From Vibrio atypicus (GTDB lineage Bacteria > Pseudomonadota > Gammaproteobacteria > Enterobacterales > Vibrionaceae): a stretch of DNA of 64,000 bases. Shown here piece after piece: positions 28,183 through 37,085 of this stretch (position 1 is the stretch's first letter; each line of letters opens with the position of its first letter). The translations under genes and the position numbers were made by a program. The stretch lies in NCBI RefSeq assembly GCF_009811315.1, contig NZ_BLID01000003.1, positions 310,001 to 374,000 of the forward strand, written 5' to 3'. The notes beneath the pieces were generated by a model that saw only the letters and a program-made list of their open reading frames with translations, ran no database searches and had not been told where the DNA came from.

Positions 28183-28696
28183 TGTCAGTAAGCTTTAATT
28201 GATAGAGTAATAGATCAATTGTATCGCTTATTTTGCTTTGTACTTTGATGTAGTTAAAACCGAGCGTATTGAGTAGTTTTTTACTCGCAAAATTATCCGA
28301 GGTTGTGATAGCTACGAGTTCATCGATCCCCTCCTTCGCTTTTGCATAGCTAATCACCGCTTTTGCAGCTTCAATAGCGTAGCCGAAACCATAAGCTTTA
28401 GGTAACAGTCCATAACCAATATCATAAGCCGTTAATTCGTCACGTTTGATTAGGCCACACACACCTAATGGCTTTGAGTCAGCCTTAGATTCTATAACCA
28501 ACAAGCAAACACCTTTACTTACACGCATCCCCAAAATTTTCTGTTCAATATAGATTTTTGCGTCATTGACATCGTGAATCTGTTTATCGCCTACGAATTG
28601 GAGAAAGTCTGGTGTGTTATACAGTTCTAAAACAAAATTGGCATCATCTACCGTCGCTAAGCGTAAAACCAAACGCTCGGTCGAAATCTGTTCCAT
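28163..28696 (-). CDS. RimJ/RimL-like GNAT acetyltransferase
   Basis: About 177 residues: ISTERLVLRLATVDDANFVL at the N terminus, KPLGVCGLIKRDEL, an acetyl-CoA loop around YGFGYAIEAAKAVI, and NFASKKLLNTLGFNYI. It is a cytoplasmic acetyltransferase of unknown target. The frame is open to 28741, but the ATG at 28696 follows GCGGGAAG at good spacing and starts at the conserved ERL motif. It is upstream of and overlaps ygbA. Confidence 0.85.
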   Translation of the reverse strand: MEQISTERLVLRLATVDDANFVLELYNTPDFLQFVGDKQIHDVNDAKIYIEQKILGMRVSKGVCLLVIESKADSKPLGVCGLIKRDELTAYDIGYGLLPKAYGFGYAIEAAKAVISYAKAKEGIDELVAITTSDNFASKKLLNTLGFNYIKVQSKISDTIDLLLYQLKLTDNETHSY

Positions 28697-28804
28697 TTTT
28701 ACTACTTCCCGCCACTTTAAGGTAATGATTGAGCTTAACACCTACAATGATCGTATAGAAACTATGTTTTTTACGAGTTCAATTCGTGCAACCTGGGGGC
28801 TCAG

Positions 28805-29239
28805 ATGCGTACTCTACTGCTACTGATTATCTTTAACGCTGTACAAACCTGCTGGGCATACCCTGCTCATACAGAGAAATGGGCCCACCGCAGCGTTATC
28901 TACTTCGCTCCTACCAACGACGAGCACGTAAAACAGTTCCTACTAGAAAGCTTAATGATTGAGTGCGAACTGTCAGAACGTGACGTGGTCACATTAGTTA
29001 TTACTGAAGATGGATTTACGGTTCCTACTTGGGTACGCGATGAATTTAATCTAAGCGGTATGTTCCATATATATGACATAGTCCCTGGAGAACACACAGC
29101 GGTTTTGATTGGCAAAGATGGGATGGAAAAGCTGCGTTGGGGTAAGAAAACGAATTGGGAGTCAATAAAATCGACCATAGATATGATGCCAGTAAGGCAA
29201 TATGAAATGTCTAAAAATACCAGTCCATGTTCAGCATAA
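28805..29239 (+). CDS. DUF4174 exported protein
   Basis: 144 residues with a signal peptide ending CWAYPA. The rest has a thioredoxin-like outline (RSVIYFAPTNDEHVKQFL, VVTLVITEDGF) and the hallmark end LIGKDGMEKLRWGKKTNWESI with MMPVRQYEM, characteristic of DUF4174. No CxxC redox motif is present. Probably periplasmic; function unknown. GGGGG precedes the ATG. Confidence 0.75.
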   Translation: MRTLLLLIIFNAVQTCWAYPAHTEKWAHRSVIYFAPTNDEHVKQFLLESLMIECELSERDVVTLVITEDGFTVPTWVRDEFNLSGMFHIYDIVPGEHTAVLIGKDGMEKLRWGKKTNWESIKSTIDMMPVRQYEMSKNTSPCSA

Positions 29240-29245
29240 TGTTAA

Positions 29246-29270
29246 AGAGAGCTCTTTATACGAGCTCTCT
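29246..29270. terminator. Hairpin between convergent genes
   Basis: A perfect 9-bp stem AGAGAGCTC / GAGCTCTCT with a 7-nt loop. T tracts are short on both sides, so termination is only probable. Confidence 0.5.
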
Positions 29271-29278
29271 GACATTGA

Positions 29279-29524
29279 TTACAGAGACGCAATCTCTTTA
29301 TCTATGTGATATTTGCTGTCTGTTACGATCTTCTCGAGAACTTCCACACGCTGCTTAAGTTCATCAATCTTTAGATTTAAACGATCCTGTTCATTCTGGC
29401 TAAGCTTGCTACTTTCTGATATTTCGAGCTCTTTCAGTTCTTTGCGATGATCGAGAATTAACTTAACAATTCGTCCACCGAATATCGCACCAAAGATGAT
29501 TGCAATTATGAGTACATCTTCCAT
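29279..29524 (-). CDS. Small membrane protein with coiled coil (PspB-like outline)
   Basis: 81 residues: one transmembrane helix (LIIAIIFGAIFGGRIVKLIL) followed by a charged coiled coil (EQDRLNLKIDELKQRVEVLEKIV). Layout and size resemble phage-shock PspB, but no pspA, pspC or pspF is near and the sequence match is weak. Topology would put the coiled coil in the cytoplasm. Function unknown. Confidence 0.7.
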   Translation of the reverse strand: MEDVLIIAIIFGAIFGGRIVKLILDHRKELKELEISESSKLSQNEQDRLNLKIDELKQRVEVLEKIVTDSKYHIDKEIASL

Positions 29525-29675
29525 CCCCTAGTTCCTTCGTTCAAACTATATCGTTGTTTTATAAATTAAACTTAGATAATCAGAAGATCAAATATGGGAG
29601 CGGAGTTTTCTATTAAGTTGGGAGTGAACACACGAACGATTCAGAAGTGAGACAAAACTAGACGAATAGAAACGG

Positions 29676-29703
29676 AAAAAGCCCGTCACAATGGACGAGC
29701 TTT
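29676..29703 (-). terminator. tRNA operon terminator
   Basis: On the minus strand a 10-bp stem with one mismatch (AAAGCTCGTC / GACGGGCTTT) runs into T5, directly after the tRNA-Cys gene. Confidence 0.8.
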
Positions 29704-29710
29704 CGAATAA

Positions 29711-29784
29711 TGGAGGCGCCTCCCGGAGTCGAACCGAGGTCCACGGATTTGCAATCCGCTGCATAGCCACTCTGCCAAGGCGCC
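29711..29784 (-). tRNA. tRNA-Cys (GCA)
   Basis: A complete 74-nt cloverleaf: acceptor GGCGCC pairs with GGCGCC, the anticodon loop is TTGCAAA with GCA at the centre, the T loop is GTTCGAC, and the 3' end TCCA is encoded. It is the second gene of a Leu-Cys transcript on the minus strand. Confidence 0.97.
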
Positions 29785-29819
29785 TTACCGATTTTTATAT
29801 CACAATCGAATGTTATTGA

Positions 29820-29906
29820 TGGTGCCCCGGGCCGGACTTGAACCGGCACAGCGCGAACGCCGAGGGATTTTAAATCCCTTGTGTCTACCAATTCCACCAC
29901 CAGGGC
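29820..29906 (-). tRNA. tRNA-Leu (UAA)
   Basis: An 87-nt class-II tRNA with a long variable arm closed by a 5-bp stem with a TTCG loop. The anticodon stem GGGAT / ATCCC encloses TTTAAAA with anticodon TAA. The 3' ACCA is encoded. The variable-arm stem here has a G-C pair where the second copy at 48666 has A-T. Confidence 0.96.
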
Positions 29907-29965
29907 AACGCATAATGCGATGGTACACCATCATTCCAATCAGCTTTGCCGTTGGAACGAGACGT

Positions 29966-29994
29966 ACTTTAACCGATTGATTTTATACGTCAAC
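29966..29994 (-). promoter_or_regulatory. tRNA-Leu-Cys promoter
   Basis: On the minus strand GTTGAC, 17 bp, then TAAAGT, followed by a GC-containing discriminator about 60 bp before tRNA-Leu. The second tRNA group has the same -10 (TAAAGT) and TTTGAC at the same spacing, which supports both. Confidence 0.6.
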
Positions 29995-30009
29995 TAATAA
30001 AATCAATCG
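29974..30009. repeat. 13-bp inverted repeat over the tRNA promoter
   Basis: CGATTGATTTTAT (29974-29986) and ATAAAATCAATCG (29997-30009) are perfect complements, with a 10-nt spacer that contains the -35 hexamer of the tRNA operon. Confidence 0.7.
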
Positions 30010-30097
30010 ATTGATTCAAGTGCTGAAAAAACGGCCGCAATGCGCAAATTATGGTTAAAAAAGCTAATCTTTAACCTCATTTTTATTGGTTTAATAA

Positions 30098-30610
30098 CTA
30101 GCAATTAATTGATGAGTAATAAATGTCGTTTTGCAATGCATGCTCGAAGCTAAATTCAATTCTTTTACCGCCTTCATCCGTTACCATGATTGTCATCTGT
30201 TCCGGTGTTACTTTTAGTGGCGGATACTTCGTTTCGTACCACGAACGATAAACACCCTCTGAATCAAGATATTTTGATGTCAATTTTGTCTGGCTTGCCA
30301 GAGTCATGAGCGCCCCACTATCTGTCACGACTTGCGTTTGCACCAAGTGACTTTCTTCGAGCGTTGACTCCATTACAGCAATGACTGTTATGGCATTTTC
30401 ATCGTCTCTTGTTGGGTAAACTCTAACTGTCCTTCCTGCGTATTGCTGCTCAAGACCGTCATACTTCGCTTTATGATAACCGCAACTTGCACTTATCGCC
30501 GGTGACTGACCCTGTTTTACAACGGGCTTATAATAATCTCGGGTTGTCGGATATAACACGCACCCAGACAATACAATGCTCACTAAAGCAACGAGCCAAA
30601 TTCTCTTCAT
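30098..30610 (-). CDS. Putative lipoprotein, unknown function
   Basis: 170 residues with a signal peptide and lipobox VLSGC at residue 17. The mature part contains two further Cys (SCGYHK and the C-terminal INC) that could form a disulfide. It has several beta-strand-like stretches (AGRTVRVYPTRDDENAITVIAVM). I recognise no family. It stands alone between the tRNA operon and nirD. Confidence 0.7.
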   Translation of the reverse strand: MKRIWLVALVSIVLSGCVLYPTTRDYYKPVVKQGQSPAISASCGYHKAKYDGLEQQYAGRTVRVYPTRDDENAITVIAVMESTLEESHLVQTQVVTDSGALMTLASQTKLTSKYLDSEGVYRSWYETKYPPLKVTPEQMTIMVTDEGGKRIEFSFEHALQNDIYYSSINC

Positions 30611-30693
30611 AATTCTACTCCTATGGAATGAAAAGAATTATGAACAGCGTTTTATTGAAAATCCAGTCTCAATTACAAACGCTTACATTGCAA

Positions 30694-30719
30694 AAATGCA
30701 CCACTCTAGTGGTGCATTT
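30694..30719 (-). terminator. Terminator of the nrt-nir operon
   Basis: ATGCACCAC / GTGGTGCAT with a TCTA loop lies 4 bp beyond the nirD stop. On the minus strand TTTTTGCA follows. Confidence 0.88.
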
Positions 30720-30723
30720 CTTA

Positions 30724-31050
30724 TTAACTTAAAATTATATCGCTGTTTTCCACACTGACTTTCCAGGTTTTCAAGCTCACTTCCGGATATTCAACGCACT
30801 CTCCAGAATCTAACTTAAAGTGTTGTTTATAAAGGGGAGATGCAACGCAGAGGTGTCCATTTATGTCACCAACAATACCTCGGCTAATGACAAAAGCTTT
30901 CCCTATAGGATCCCAATGTTGTACAGCATATATGCCAATACCTGGTACGTTGAATAGTGCCACCTGCTCACCATCATGTATAACTGTGCGTCCTTGATAA
31001 GGCGGTAATTCAGACAATTCGCACACCTTTTCCTTTTCAATAACACTCAT
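30724..31050 (-). CDS. nirD: Assimilatory nitrite reductase small subunit
   Basis: 108 residues with a Rieske-like fold (VCELSELPPYQGRTVIHDGEQVALFNV, HLCVASPLYKQHFKLDSGEC). As usual for NirD, the CxH pairs that bind a Rieske cluster are missing. With NirB it forms the NADH-dependent nitrite reductase that makes ammonium in the cytoplasm. GGAGGT precedes the ATG, and the gene begins 2 bp after nirB ends. Last gene of the operon. Confidence 0.93.
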   Translation of the reverse strand: MSVIEKEKVCELSELPPYQGRTVIHDGEQVALFNVPGIGIYAVQHWDPIGKAFVISRGIVGDINGHLCVASPLYKQHFKLDSGECVEYPEVSLKTWKVSVENSDIILS

Positions 31051-31052
31051 GT

Positions 31053-33533
31053 TTATACCTCCTTTACTGGAATACGTTGACCGCGAATGCGCTCATAAGG
31101 ATAGATTGGGCTATTTGATTCACTGTTTATAAATGGTTTGAATCGAGCTAATTTTTCCGGTGCGTTTAAAGTTGCTGCCCACTCGCACTGATAGGTATCA
31201 ACGAGATGCTGCATTTGGCTTTCTAACGAATCATTTATCTGCAAAGAGTCCTCTATGACAACCTGTTTCAAATACTCCAACCCACCTTCCAAGTTTTCCA
31301 TCCAAACAGACGTCCTTTGTAAGCGATCTGCCGTTCTAACGTAAAACATCAAAACACGATCAATAAGAGTAACCAGTTCAGATTTAGATAGGTCGGCAGC
31401 GATTAAATCCGCATGGCGAGGTCGCATACCTCCATTACCGCACACATAAAGGTTCCAACCATTTTCAGTTGCGATTACACCAATATCTTTACTTTGTGCT
31501 TCCGCACACTCTCGCGTGCAACCTGATACGGCAAATTTGATCTTGTGTGGGGCTCTAAGGCCTTTGTAACGATTTTCTAGTTCTATCGCTAAACCAACAG
31601 AGTCATCAACTCCATAACGACACCAAGTAGAACCAACACAGGATTTGACGGTTCTCAACGACTTACCGTAGGCGTGGCCTGTTTCGAAGCCCGCTTCAAT
31701 CAATGACTGCCATATGCTTGGTAATTGCTCAACTTGTGCTCCAAACAAATCTACTCTCTGGCCACCCGTGATCTTGGTATAGAGATCGAATCGTTTTGCG
31801 ACTTTACCGAGTGCAATAAGCTTGTCTGGTGTAATCTCACCACCCGCGACTCTAGGCACTACAGAATAGGAGCCATCTTTTTGTAAATTCGCCATGAAAG
31901 CGTCATTAGAATCCTGCAAGGCACTATGTTGTGGCTCTAGAATATGTTCATTCCATAAGGATGCAAAAATTGAAGCTGCCGTCGGTTTACATAAATCGCA
32001 CCCATGTCCCGTGCCGTGCTTAGCCAGCAAAGTGGTGAAATCTTTGATCCCTTCAACCTGGCATAGATGGAACATTTCTTGTCGGGAAAGTGCAAAGTGC
32101 TCACAAACATGGTTGTTAACTTCAAGCCCCATGGCGTTGAGTTGTTCGTCGAGAACAGACTTGACCATATTGCTACAACCGCCACAACCAGTGCCCGCTT
32201 TAGTCTGGCTTTTTACCATGTCTAAGTCGTGTGCACCTGCTTGAATAGCAGAGACTAAATCCCCTTTGGTGACATTGTGACATGAGCAAATCATTGCGCT
32301 TTCTGACATATTGCCCTGAAGCATTTGGGTATCAAATAGCAAATTAGCAGCATGTTCAGGCAGTGGAGTTTCGTTTAAATAACATTGAAGCAACGCATCA
32401 TAATCTGAGTTATCACCGACGAGTATTGCGCCCAACAGTTTTGTGCCTGTTTCATCAACGACCAATTTTTTGTACACACCTGCCACCGCATCCTGCAATA
32501 GCATTTCTTGTGCACCTTCTGTTGTTTTGTGCGCGTCACCGATAGAAGCGACGTCTACGCCAAGTAGCTTTAGCTTAGTGCTCATGTCAGCGCCCATAAA
32601 CCCACCAGTTTCATACGACATAATTTCACTCGCGGCAACTCTTGCCATCGCATAACCTGGTGCAACGAGTCCAAATACCTTTTCTTGCCAAAGCGCACAC
32701 TCGCCAATCGCATATATGTTTTTGTCGCTCGTTCTACATTGGTCATCAATAACTATCCCACCACGTTCGCCGGTTTTCAGCCCAGCGTCTTTCGCTAAGC
32801 TATCTTGTGGCCTGATCCCCGCAGAAAAAACAATCACGTCGACTTCTAGCGCTGGCTTGTCTTTTAACACCATCCTAAGCTGTGCAGTTTCACCATCGCA
32901 TATTTTTTCGGTTACTGTGTTGGTGTGAACTGTCAGCCCTAAGCTTTCAATTTTGTGTTTAAGAACTTCACCGGCACCATCATCCAGTTGAACAGGCATT
33001 AAGCGTGGTGCAAATTCGACAACATGAGTCTTAACCCCTAGTAATTTAAGTGCGTTCGCCGCCTCTAGTCCTAATAGTCCACCACCAATCACTGCCCCCG
33101 TCTTTGCCCCCTTGCATGCATCTTTGATTTTTGAAAGGTCGTCTAGGGTTCGATAAACAAAAATGTTTTCGCGGTCTTTTCCTTCGATGGGTGGGACGAA
33201 AGGAAAAGAGCCTGTCGATAGAACCAAATGGTCGTATTCAATCACGCCTTTATCGTCCAATACTAAGCGTTTTTCTTCCCTATCGATTTTTTTTACCTTG
33301 CAGCCTAAAATGAGTTCAATACCATGTTTTGCATACCATTCCTCACTACTCAGCATCAAATCATTGCGACTCTTACCTGAGAATACTGAAGAAAGCTGAA
33401 CACGGTCATAGGCGATAAATCGCTCTTCACCGATTACAGTAATACGTTTTTCTAAATGAGCGCCTTTTTCGACTAGCTGTGTGACTAGGTGGTGCCCAAC
33501 CATTCCATTACCCACGATTACTATTTGTTCCAT
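31053..33533 (-). CDS. nirB: Assimilatory nitrite reductase large subunit
   Basis: 826 residues. The order is an FAD/NADH domain (VIVGNGMVGHHL, GGGLLGLEAANALKLLGV), a BFD-type [2Fe-2S] domain (CSCHNVTKGDL, GTGCGGC), a second BFD-like domain with GHGCDLC, the ferredoxin-like half, and the siroheme/[4Fe-4S] site (CVGSTWC and CTREC). It moves six electrons from NADH to nitrite, giving ammonium. Length agrees with the E. coli enzyme (about 847). It needs siroheme, whose precursor is made by cobA in the same cluster. Confidence 0.96.
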   Translation of the reverse strand: MEQIVIVGNGMVGHHLVTQLVEKGAHLEKRITVIGEERFIAYDRVQLSSVFSGKSRNDLMLSSEEWYAKHGIELILGCKVKKIDREEKRLVLDDKGVIEYDHLVLSTGSFPFVPPIEGKDRENIFVYRTLDDLSKIKDACKGAKTGAVIGGGLLGLEAANALKLLGVKTHVVEFAPRLMPVQLDDGAGEVLKHKIESLGLTVHTNTVTEKICDGETAQLRMVLKDKPALEVDVIVFSAGIRPQDSLAKDAGLKTGERGGIVIDDQCRTSDKNIYAIGECALWQEKVFGLVAPGYAMARVAASEIMSYETGGFMGADMSTKLKLLGVDVASIGDAHKTTEGAQEMLLQDAVAGVYKKLVVDETGTKLLGAILVGDNSDYDALLQCYLNETPLPEHAANLLFDTQMLQGNMSESAMICSCHNVTKGDLVSAIQAGAHDLDMVKSQTKAGTGCGGCSNMVKSVLDEQLNAMGLEVNNHVCEHFALSRQEMFHLCQVEGIKDFTTLLAKHGTGHGCDLCKPTAASIFASLWNEHILEPQHSALQDSNDAFMANLQKDGSYSVVPRVAGGEITPDKLIALGKVAKRFDLYTKITGGQRVDLFGAQVEQLPSIWQSLIEAGFETGHAYGKSLRTVKSCVGSTWCRYGVDDSVGLAIELENRYKGLRAPHKIKFAVSGCTRECAEAQSKDIGVIATENGWNLYVCGNGGMRPRHADLIAADLSKSELVTLIDRVLMFYVRTADRLQRTSVWMENLEGGLEYLKQVVIEDSLQINDSLESQMQHLVDTYQCEWAATLNAPEKLARFKPFINSESNSPIYPYERIRGQRIPVKEV

Positions 33534-33544
33534 CGTCTCTCTCC

Positions 33545-34399
33545 TTAAGCCGATTTTGCCGTCACACTTGTCGTATGCTCTTTGACTGGTTTACTTGGGG
33601 CTGCTTTCGATTGTTTTTCATACAAGAAACGCAGCACAGATTGACGATATTTTTGGTAATTAGGATCATCAGCCAAATCGACGCGATTCCTCGGTCTTGG
33701 CAGATTAATCTCTAATACTTCTCCGATTGTTGCTGCCGGGCCATTAGTCATCATCACGATTTTGTCGGACAGCAAAACAGCTTCATCGACATCATGTGTA
33801 ATCATGATCACTGTGTTGTTTAATTCCGCTTGAATCTTCATTAATGAATCTTGCAGGTGGGCACGCGTTAAAGCATCAAGAGCACCAAAAGGCTCATCCA
33901 TCAGCAAGACTTTAGGTCTTAGTGCTAGTGCTCTGGCTATACCAACCCTTTGTTTCATTCCGCCTGAGATTTCATCAGGCTTTTTATCCGCAGCATTCGT
34001 CATTTGAATCAAATCGAGATAGTGTTCTACTTGCTGCTTGACCCAGACTTTCGTCTCTGCGCCTTGTTTGTATTGATCTGCAATTTGTTTTACCGCAAGT
34101 TCCACATTTTGATACACAGTCAGCCAAGGTAATAAAGAGTGATGTTGGAACACCACAGCTCGCTCAGGGCCCGGGCCAGCGACCTCTCGCCCGTCAACGA
34201 TGACTCCACCATCCGTTGGTAGATGTAAGCCAGCAACCAAATTTAGAACCGTTGATTTCCCACAGCCTGAATGACCTATTAAAGAGATAAACTCGCCTTT
34301 GTTTATTTGTAAGTTAACGTTTTTTAACGCCAGAAATTCGCCATTGGGCGTTGGGAATCGCATCCCTAACTGGGTAAGATCAAGTAATGGCTTAGACAT
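33545..34399 (-). CDS. Nitrate/nitrite ABC transporter ATPase (NrtD/NasD type)
   Basis: 284 residues of an ABC ATPase: Walker A GHSGCGKST, Q-loop VVFQHHSLLPWLTV, signature SGGMKQR, Walker B VLLMDEPFGALD, and switch ITHDVDEAV. The VFQHHSLLPWLTV phrase is typical of nitrate/taurine-type importers. It energises uptake with the permease and binding protein upstream. The frame reaches 34447, but the ATG at 34399 has AAAGGAG at good spacing and does not overlap the permease gene. Confidence 0.92.
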   Translation of the reverse strand: MSKPLLDLTQLGMRFPTPNGEFLALKNVNLQINKGEFISLIGHSGCGKSTVLNLVAGLHLPTDGGVIVDGREVAGPGPERAVVFQHHSLLPWLTVYQNVELAVKQIADQYKQGAETKVWVKQQVEHYLDLIQMTNAADKKPDEISGGMKQRVGIARALALRPKVLLMDEPFGALDALTRAHLQDSLMKIQAELNNTVIMITHDVDEAVLLSDKIVMMTNGPAATIGEVLEINLPRPRNRVDLADDPNYQKYRQSVLRFLYEKQSKAAPSKPVKEHTTSVTAKSA

Positions 34400-34410
34400 A
34401 GATAACTCCT

Positions 34411-35385
34411 TTATCGCAATGCCTGTTGTTTGTTCCATGACAACCACTTCTGTAGTTGAAGCATCCCTCTATCAAGCAAAAGGCCAATAAAACCTATTGT
34501 TATAACGGCGACCATAATTCGTCCTAATGACGCAGAACTGCCGTTTTGGAATTCATCCCAGACAAACTTTCCTAATCCCGGATTTTGAGCCAGCATTTCA
34601 GCAGCAATGAGCACCATCCACGCAATTCCTAGTGATAAGCGTAACCCCGTAAAAATCATTGGAATGGCAGACGGAAGCACAATGACTCGTATATGCTGCC
34701 ACCACGAAAGCTGAAGCACTTTACTTACATTGACTAAATCTTTATCCACACTTGTTACGCCCACCGCAGTATTAATCAAAGTTGGCCAAAGACTGCATAA
34801 AGCAACAGTGAGTAATGAGTTAACAAACGATTTGGCAAACATAGGATCGTCACTGACATAAGTTGCACTCACGACCATTGTGACGATTGGTAGCCACGCT
34901 AAAGGTGATACCGGCTTTAGCAATTGGATTATCGGATTAAACGCTTGGTAGACACCTTGGTTTAGCCCCAACACAATACCTAGTGGAATCGCGATAGCTG
35001 TCGCTAAAAGAAACCCAGCCGAAACCGTAACTAAACTCGTTAAAATTTGGTCGAAAAAAGTAGGCTTTCCTGTGTAAGGACGAATTTTAACTTTTGCATC
35101 CGGATTCTTAGCTAACTTTTCTGCATTGCGCTGTTCCTGACGTTCAATGAACGCACGTCCTTTCTCGCGTTCATCAAAATGTTCAACCACCAATTTGGCA
35201 AATTGCTGATACGTTTGTGAAGGTCCCGGTAGCGTCCCAAGAGATGTTTGTATCTCTCTAGCGCTCAAATGCCAGAACACTAAAAATATTAAGATTCCTA
35301 TTAGCGGCAAAAGCATTAATTTGCTTTTGTTTGCCACCATCTGTTTACTTGGGATCAATGAGATCACATTGCTCGACATAACCAT
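34411..35385 (-). CDS. Nitrate/nitrite ABC transporter permease (NrtB type)
   Basis: About 324 residues. An N-terminal anchor helix is followed by a roughly 80-residue polar segment (ERKGRAFIERQEQRNAEKLA) and a BPD-type transmembrane domain with the EAA-like loop AEMLAQNPGLGKFVWDEF. It forms the membrane channel for nitrate or nitrite import. Several starts are possible (35409, 35385, 35379). I chose the ATG at 35385 because GAAGGATAGG lies just before it. Confidence 0.9.
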   Translation of the reverse strand: MVMSSNVISLIPSKQMVANKSKLMLLPLIGILIFLVFWHLSAREIQTSLGTLPGPSQTYQQFAKLVVEHFDEREKGRAFIERQEQRNAEKLAKNPDAKVKIRPYTGKPTFFDQILTSLVTVSAGFLLATAIAIPLGIVLGLNQGVYQAFNPIIQLLKPVSPLAWLPIVTMVVSATYVSDDPMFAKSFVNSLLTVALCSLWPTLINTAVGVTSVDKDLVNVSKVLQLSWWQHIRVIVLPSAIPMIFTGLRLSLGIAWMVLIAAEMLAQNPGLGKFVWDEFQNGSSASLGRIMVAVITIGFIGLLLDRGMLQLQKWLSWNKQQALR

Positions 35386-35435
35386 TCCTATCCTTCTGTG
35401 TTTTCCCATGTAAAGGGCATTCCCCTGTGATAACG

Positions 35436-36809
35436 CTAAACTTTGTCTTTTCCTTTAAGTCCAATGGAAAATTTGTTTAGGTAGGCGTTTGGTGTTTTTC
35501 CGTCATAAACAATGTTGTCAATGAAGTGGGTTTGAGGAGCTCTGAAGCCGTCTTCTTCTTCGAAATCTGGAAATTGTTCGGATTTAAGCACGCCATCTTT
35601 AATTAATGCATTTGCCGCTTGTTGGTAGATGTCTGGGCGATAAACTTTTCTAGCGACATCCATATACCAGTCGTCTGATTTTTCTTGAGAGATTTGTCCC
35701 CAGCGGCGCATTTGCGTTAAGTACCAAATCGCATCGCTGTAATAAGGATAAGTGGCGTTGTGGCGGAAAAACACGTTGAAATCGGGTACCTCACGTACAT
35801 CACCTTTCTCGTATTCAAACGTGCCTGTCATAGAGTTTGCAATGACGTCAAAATCTGCACCCACATATTCACTTTTGGCGAGTAATTTAACCGCTTCAAC
35901 TCGGTTAGCATTGTCATTGGCATCAAGCCAGTGGGCAGCGCGAATGAGTGCTTTAACGACTCGAATGTGAGTATTGGGATATTTTTCGGCCCAAGATTTA
36001 GACACACCGAAGACCTTCTCCGGATTGTTTTTCCAAATCTCGTAATCCGTTACAACAGGTGTTCCTATACCTTTGAATACCGCTTGTTGATTCCAAGGTT
36101 CTCCAACACAGTAACCTTCTATTGTCCCTGCTTCCATGGTTGCTGGCATTTGAGGAGGAGGTGTTACGCTAAGCAACACATCGGCATTGAGTTGACCACT
36201 GTTGTCGCCAGTTTCCGGCGCGTAATAGCCAGGGTGAATTCCCCCAGCAGCCAACCAATAGCGCAGCTCATAGTTGTGGGTAGAAACAGGAAAGACCATA
36301 CCCATGTTGAAAGGTTTTCCTTGGTCGAGATAGCTTTCAACCACTGGTTTTAACGCGTCCGCTTTAATTGGATGCACCAACTTACCGTCAGCTTGTTTAG
36401 GTATATTGGGTTTCATCTGTTGCCAAGTTTTATTCGATACCGTGATCGCATTGCCATTTAGATCCATGCTAAATGCAGTGATAACTTCTGCTTTAGTCCC
36501 AATCCCTATCGTCGCACCCAAAGGCTGACCTGACAGCATATGCGCCCCGTCCAGTTCGCCATCTATAACTCGATCTAACAATACCTTCCAGTTAGCTTGT
36601 GCTTCTAACGTGACGTACAACCCCTCATCTTCAAAAAAGCCTTTCTCATAGGCAACTGCCAAAGGTGCCATGTCTGTTAACTTAATAAAGCCGAACTTAA
36701 TATCCTCTATTTCAGGTTCACCAACCTGAGCTGATGCATTACTTGCCAATATTGCGCTCGCAAAAGCGACGGTAGTGCATCTTTTCTTTAACAATGACGT
36801 CCATTTCAT
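35436..36809 (-). CDS. Nitrate/nitrite-binding protein (NrtA/CmpA type)
   Basis: 457 residues with a Sec signal peptide ending SNASA. The NrtA/NasF core is evident: [59 protein letters not shown], and the C-terminal [20 protein letters not shown]. It captures nitrate or nitrite in the periplasm for the permease and ATPase that follow. It is the first gene of the nrt-nir operon and has a roughly 120-nt leader with a terminator (see below). Confidence 0.93.
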   Translation of the reverse strand: MKWTSLLKKRCTTVAFASAILASNASAQVGEPEIEDIKFGFIKLTDMAPLAVAYEKGFFEDEGLYVTLEAQANWKVLLDRVIDGELDGAHMLSGQPLGATIGIGTKAEVITAFSMDLNGNAITVSNKTWQQMKPNIPKQADGKLVHPIKADALKPVVESYLDQGKPFNMGMVFPVSTHNYELRYWLAAGGIHPGYYAPETGDNSGQLNADVLLSVTPPPQMPATMEAGTIEGYCVGEPWNQQAVFKGIGTPVVTDYEIWKNNPEKVFGVSKSWAEKYPNTHIRVVKALIRAAHWLDANDNANRVEAVKLLAKSEYVGADFDVIANSMTGTFEYEKGDVREVPDFNVFFRHNATYPYYSDAIWYLTQMRRWGQISQEKSDDWYMDVARKVYRPDIYQQAANALIKDGVLKSEQFPDFEEEDGFRAPQTHFIDNIVYDGKTPNAYLNKFSIGLKGKDKV

Positions 36810-36823
36810 AAATTATCTCCAAT

Positions 36824-36857
36824 AAAAAGGCGCTACGACTCTTATGAGCCGCAGCGC
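36824..36857 (-). terminator. Leader attenuator before nrtA-type gene
   Basis: On the minus strand a 12-bp stem with two G-T pairs (GCGCTGCGGCTC / GAGTCGTAGCGC, loop ATAA) runs straight into CTTTTT. It ends about 15 nt before the start codon and includes the space just ahead of the ribosome site. A terminator in front of a gene, rather than behind it, indicates attenuation. NasT is the obvious antiterminator. Confidence 0.88.
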
Positions 36858-36872
36858 AATTGCATCCTATTT

Positions 36873-36892
36873 GATTACCGCCGTTGATAACC
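36873..36892 (-). promoter_or_regulatory. ANTAR-target-like hairpin, nrt leader
   Basis: On the minus strand GGTTATC pairs with GGTAATC (two wobble pairs) around the hexaloop AACGGC. Known ANTAR-binding hairpins have six-base loops with A at position 1 and G at position 4, as here. The terminator begins 15 nt further on. I did not find a convincing partner hairpin (P1). Confidence 0.65.
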
Positions 36893-36940
36893 TAAGGCCA
36901 CGATTGAACAAACTAAATTGTGTATTTCTACTATTTAAGT

Positions 36941-36957
36941 TCCAAGTTATATGCCAA
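36941..36957 (-). promoter_or_regulatory. Probable sigma-54 promoter, nrt-nir operon
   Basis: TTGGCATATAACTTGGA on the minus strand has the -24 GG and TTGGCA of the sigma-54 consensus, with 10-bp spacing. The -12 element is GG instead of GC. Position relative to the leader mirrors the nasA promoter. Confidence 0.5.
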
Positions 36958-37018
36958 CTTATTTAATTCTTACAATTCAATAACTTATTATGAGTAGACA
37001 ATCTTTGCTAATATGATT

Positions 37019-37035
37019 TGCATGCTATTAGTGCA
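37019..37035. promoter_or_regulatory. NtrC-like site upstream of nrt operon
   Basis: TGCATGCTATTAGTGCA matches the NtrC consensus TGCACC-N5-GGTGCA at about nine of twelve positions. It lies 62 bp upstream of the sigma-54-like element. Confidence 0.45.
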
Positions 37036-37085
37036 TACCGCACCAATGATGATTTTTTGTTATAACCCTAAAGTGGTAACCAAAC

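Noticed and set aside
30053..30076. GGTTAAA / TTTAACC hairpin after the lipoprotein gene as a terminator
   Set aside because: Seven AT-rich pairs with a 10-nt loop are too weak to call.
31894..32244. 116-codon plus-strand frame across nirB
   Set aside because: Antisense to the BFD cysteine motifs of NirB. The Cys-rich translation is an artefact of that.
37020..37060. GGTGC-GGTA-TGCAC in the nrt promoter considered as a second NtrC site
   Set aside because: The half-sites are in the opposite order to the NtrC consensus. The neighbouring TGCATG-N5-AGTGCA fits better.
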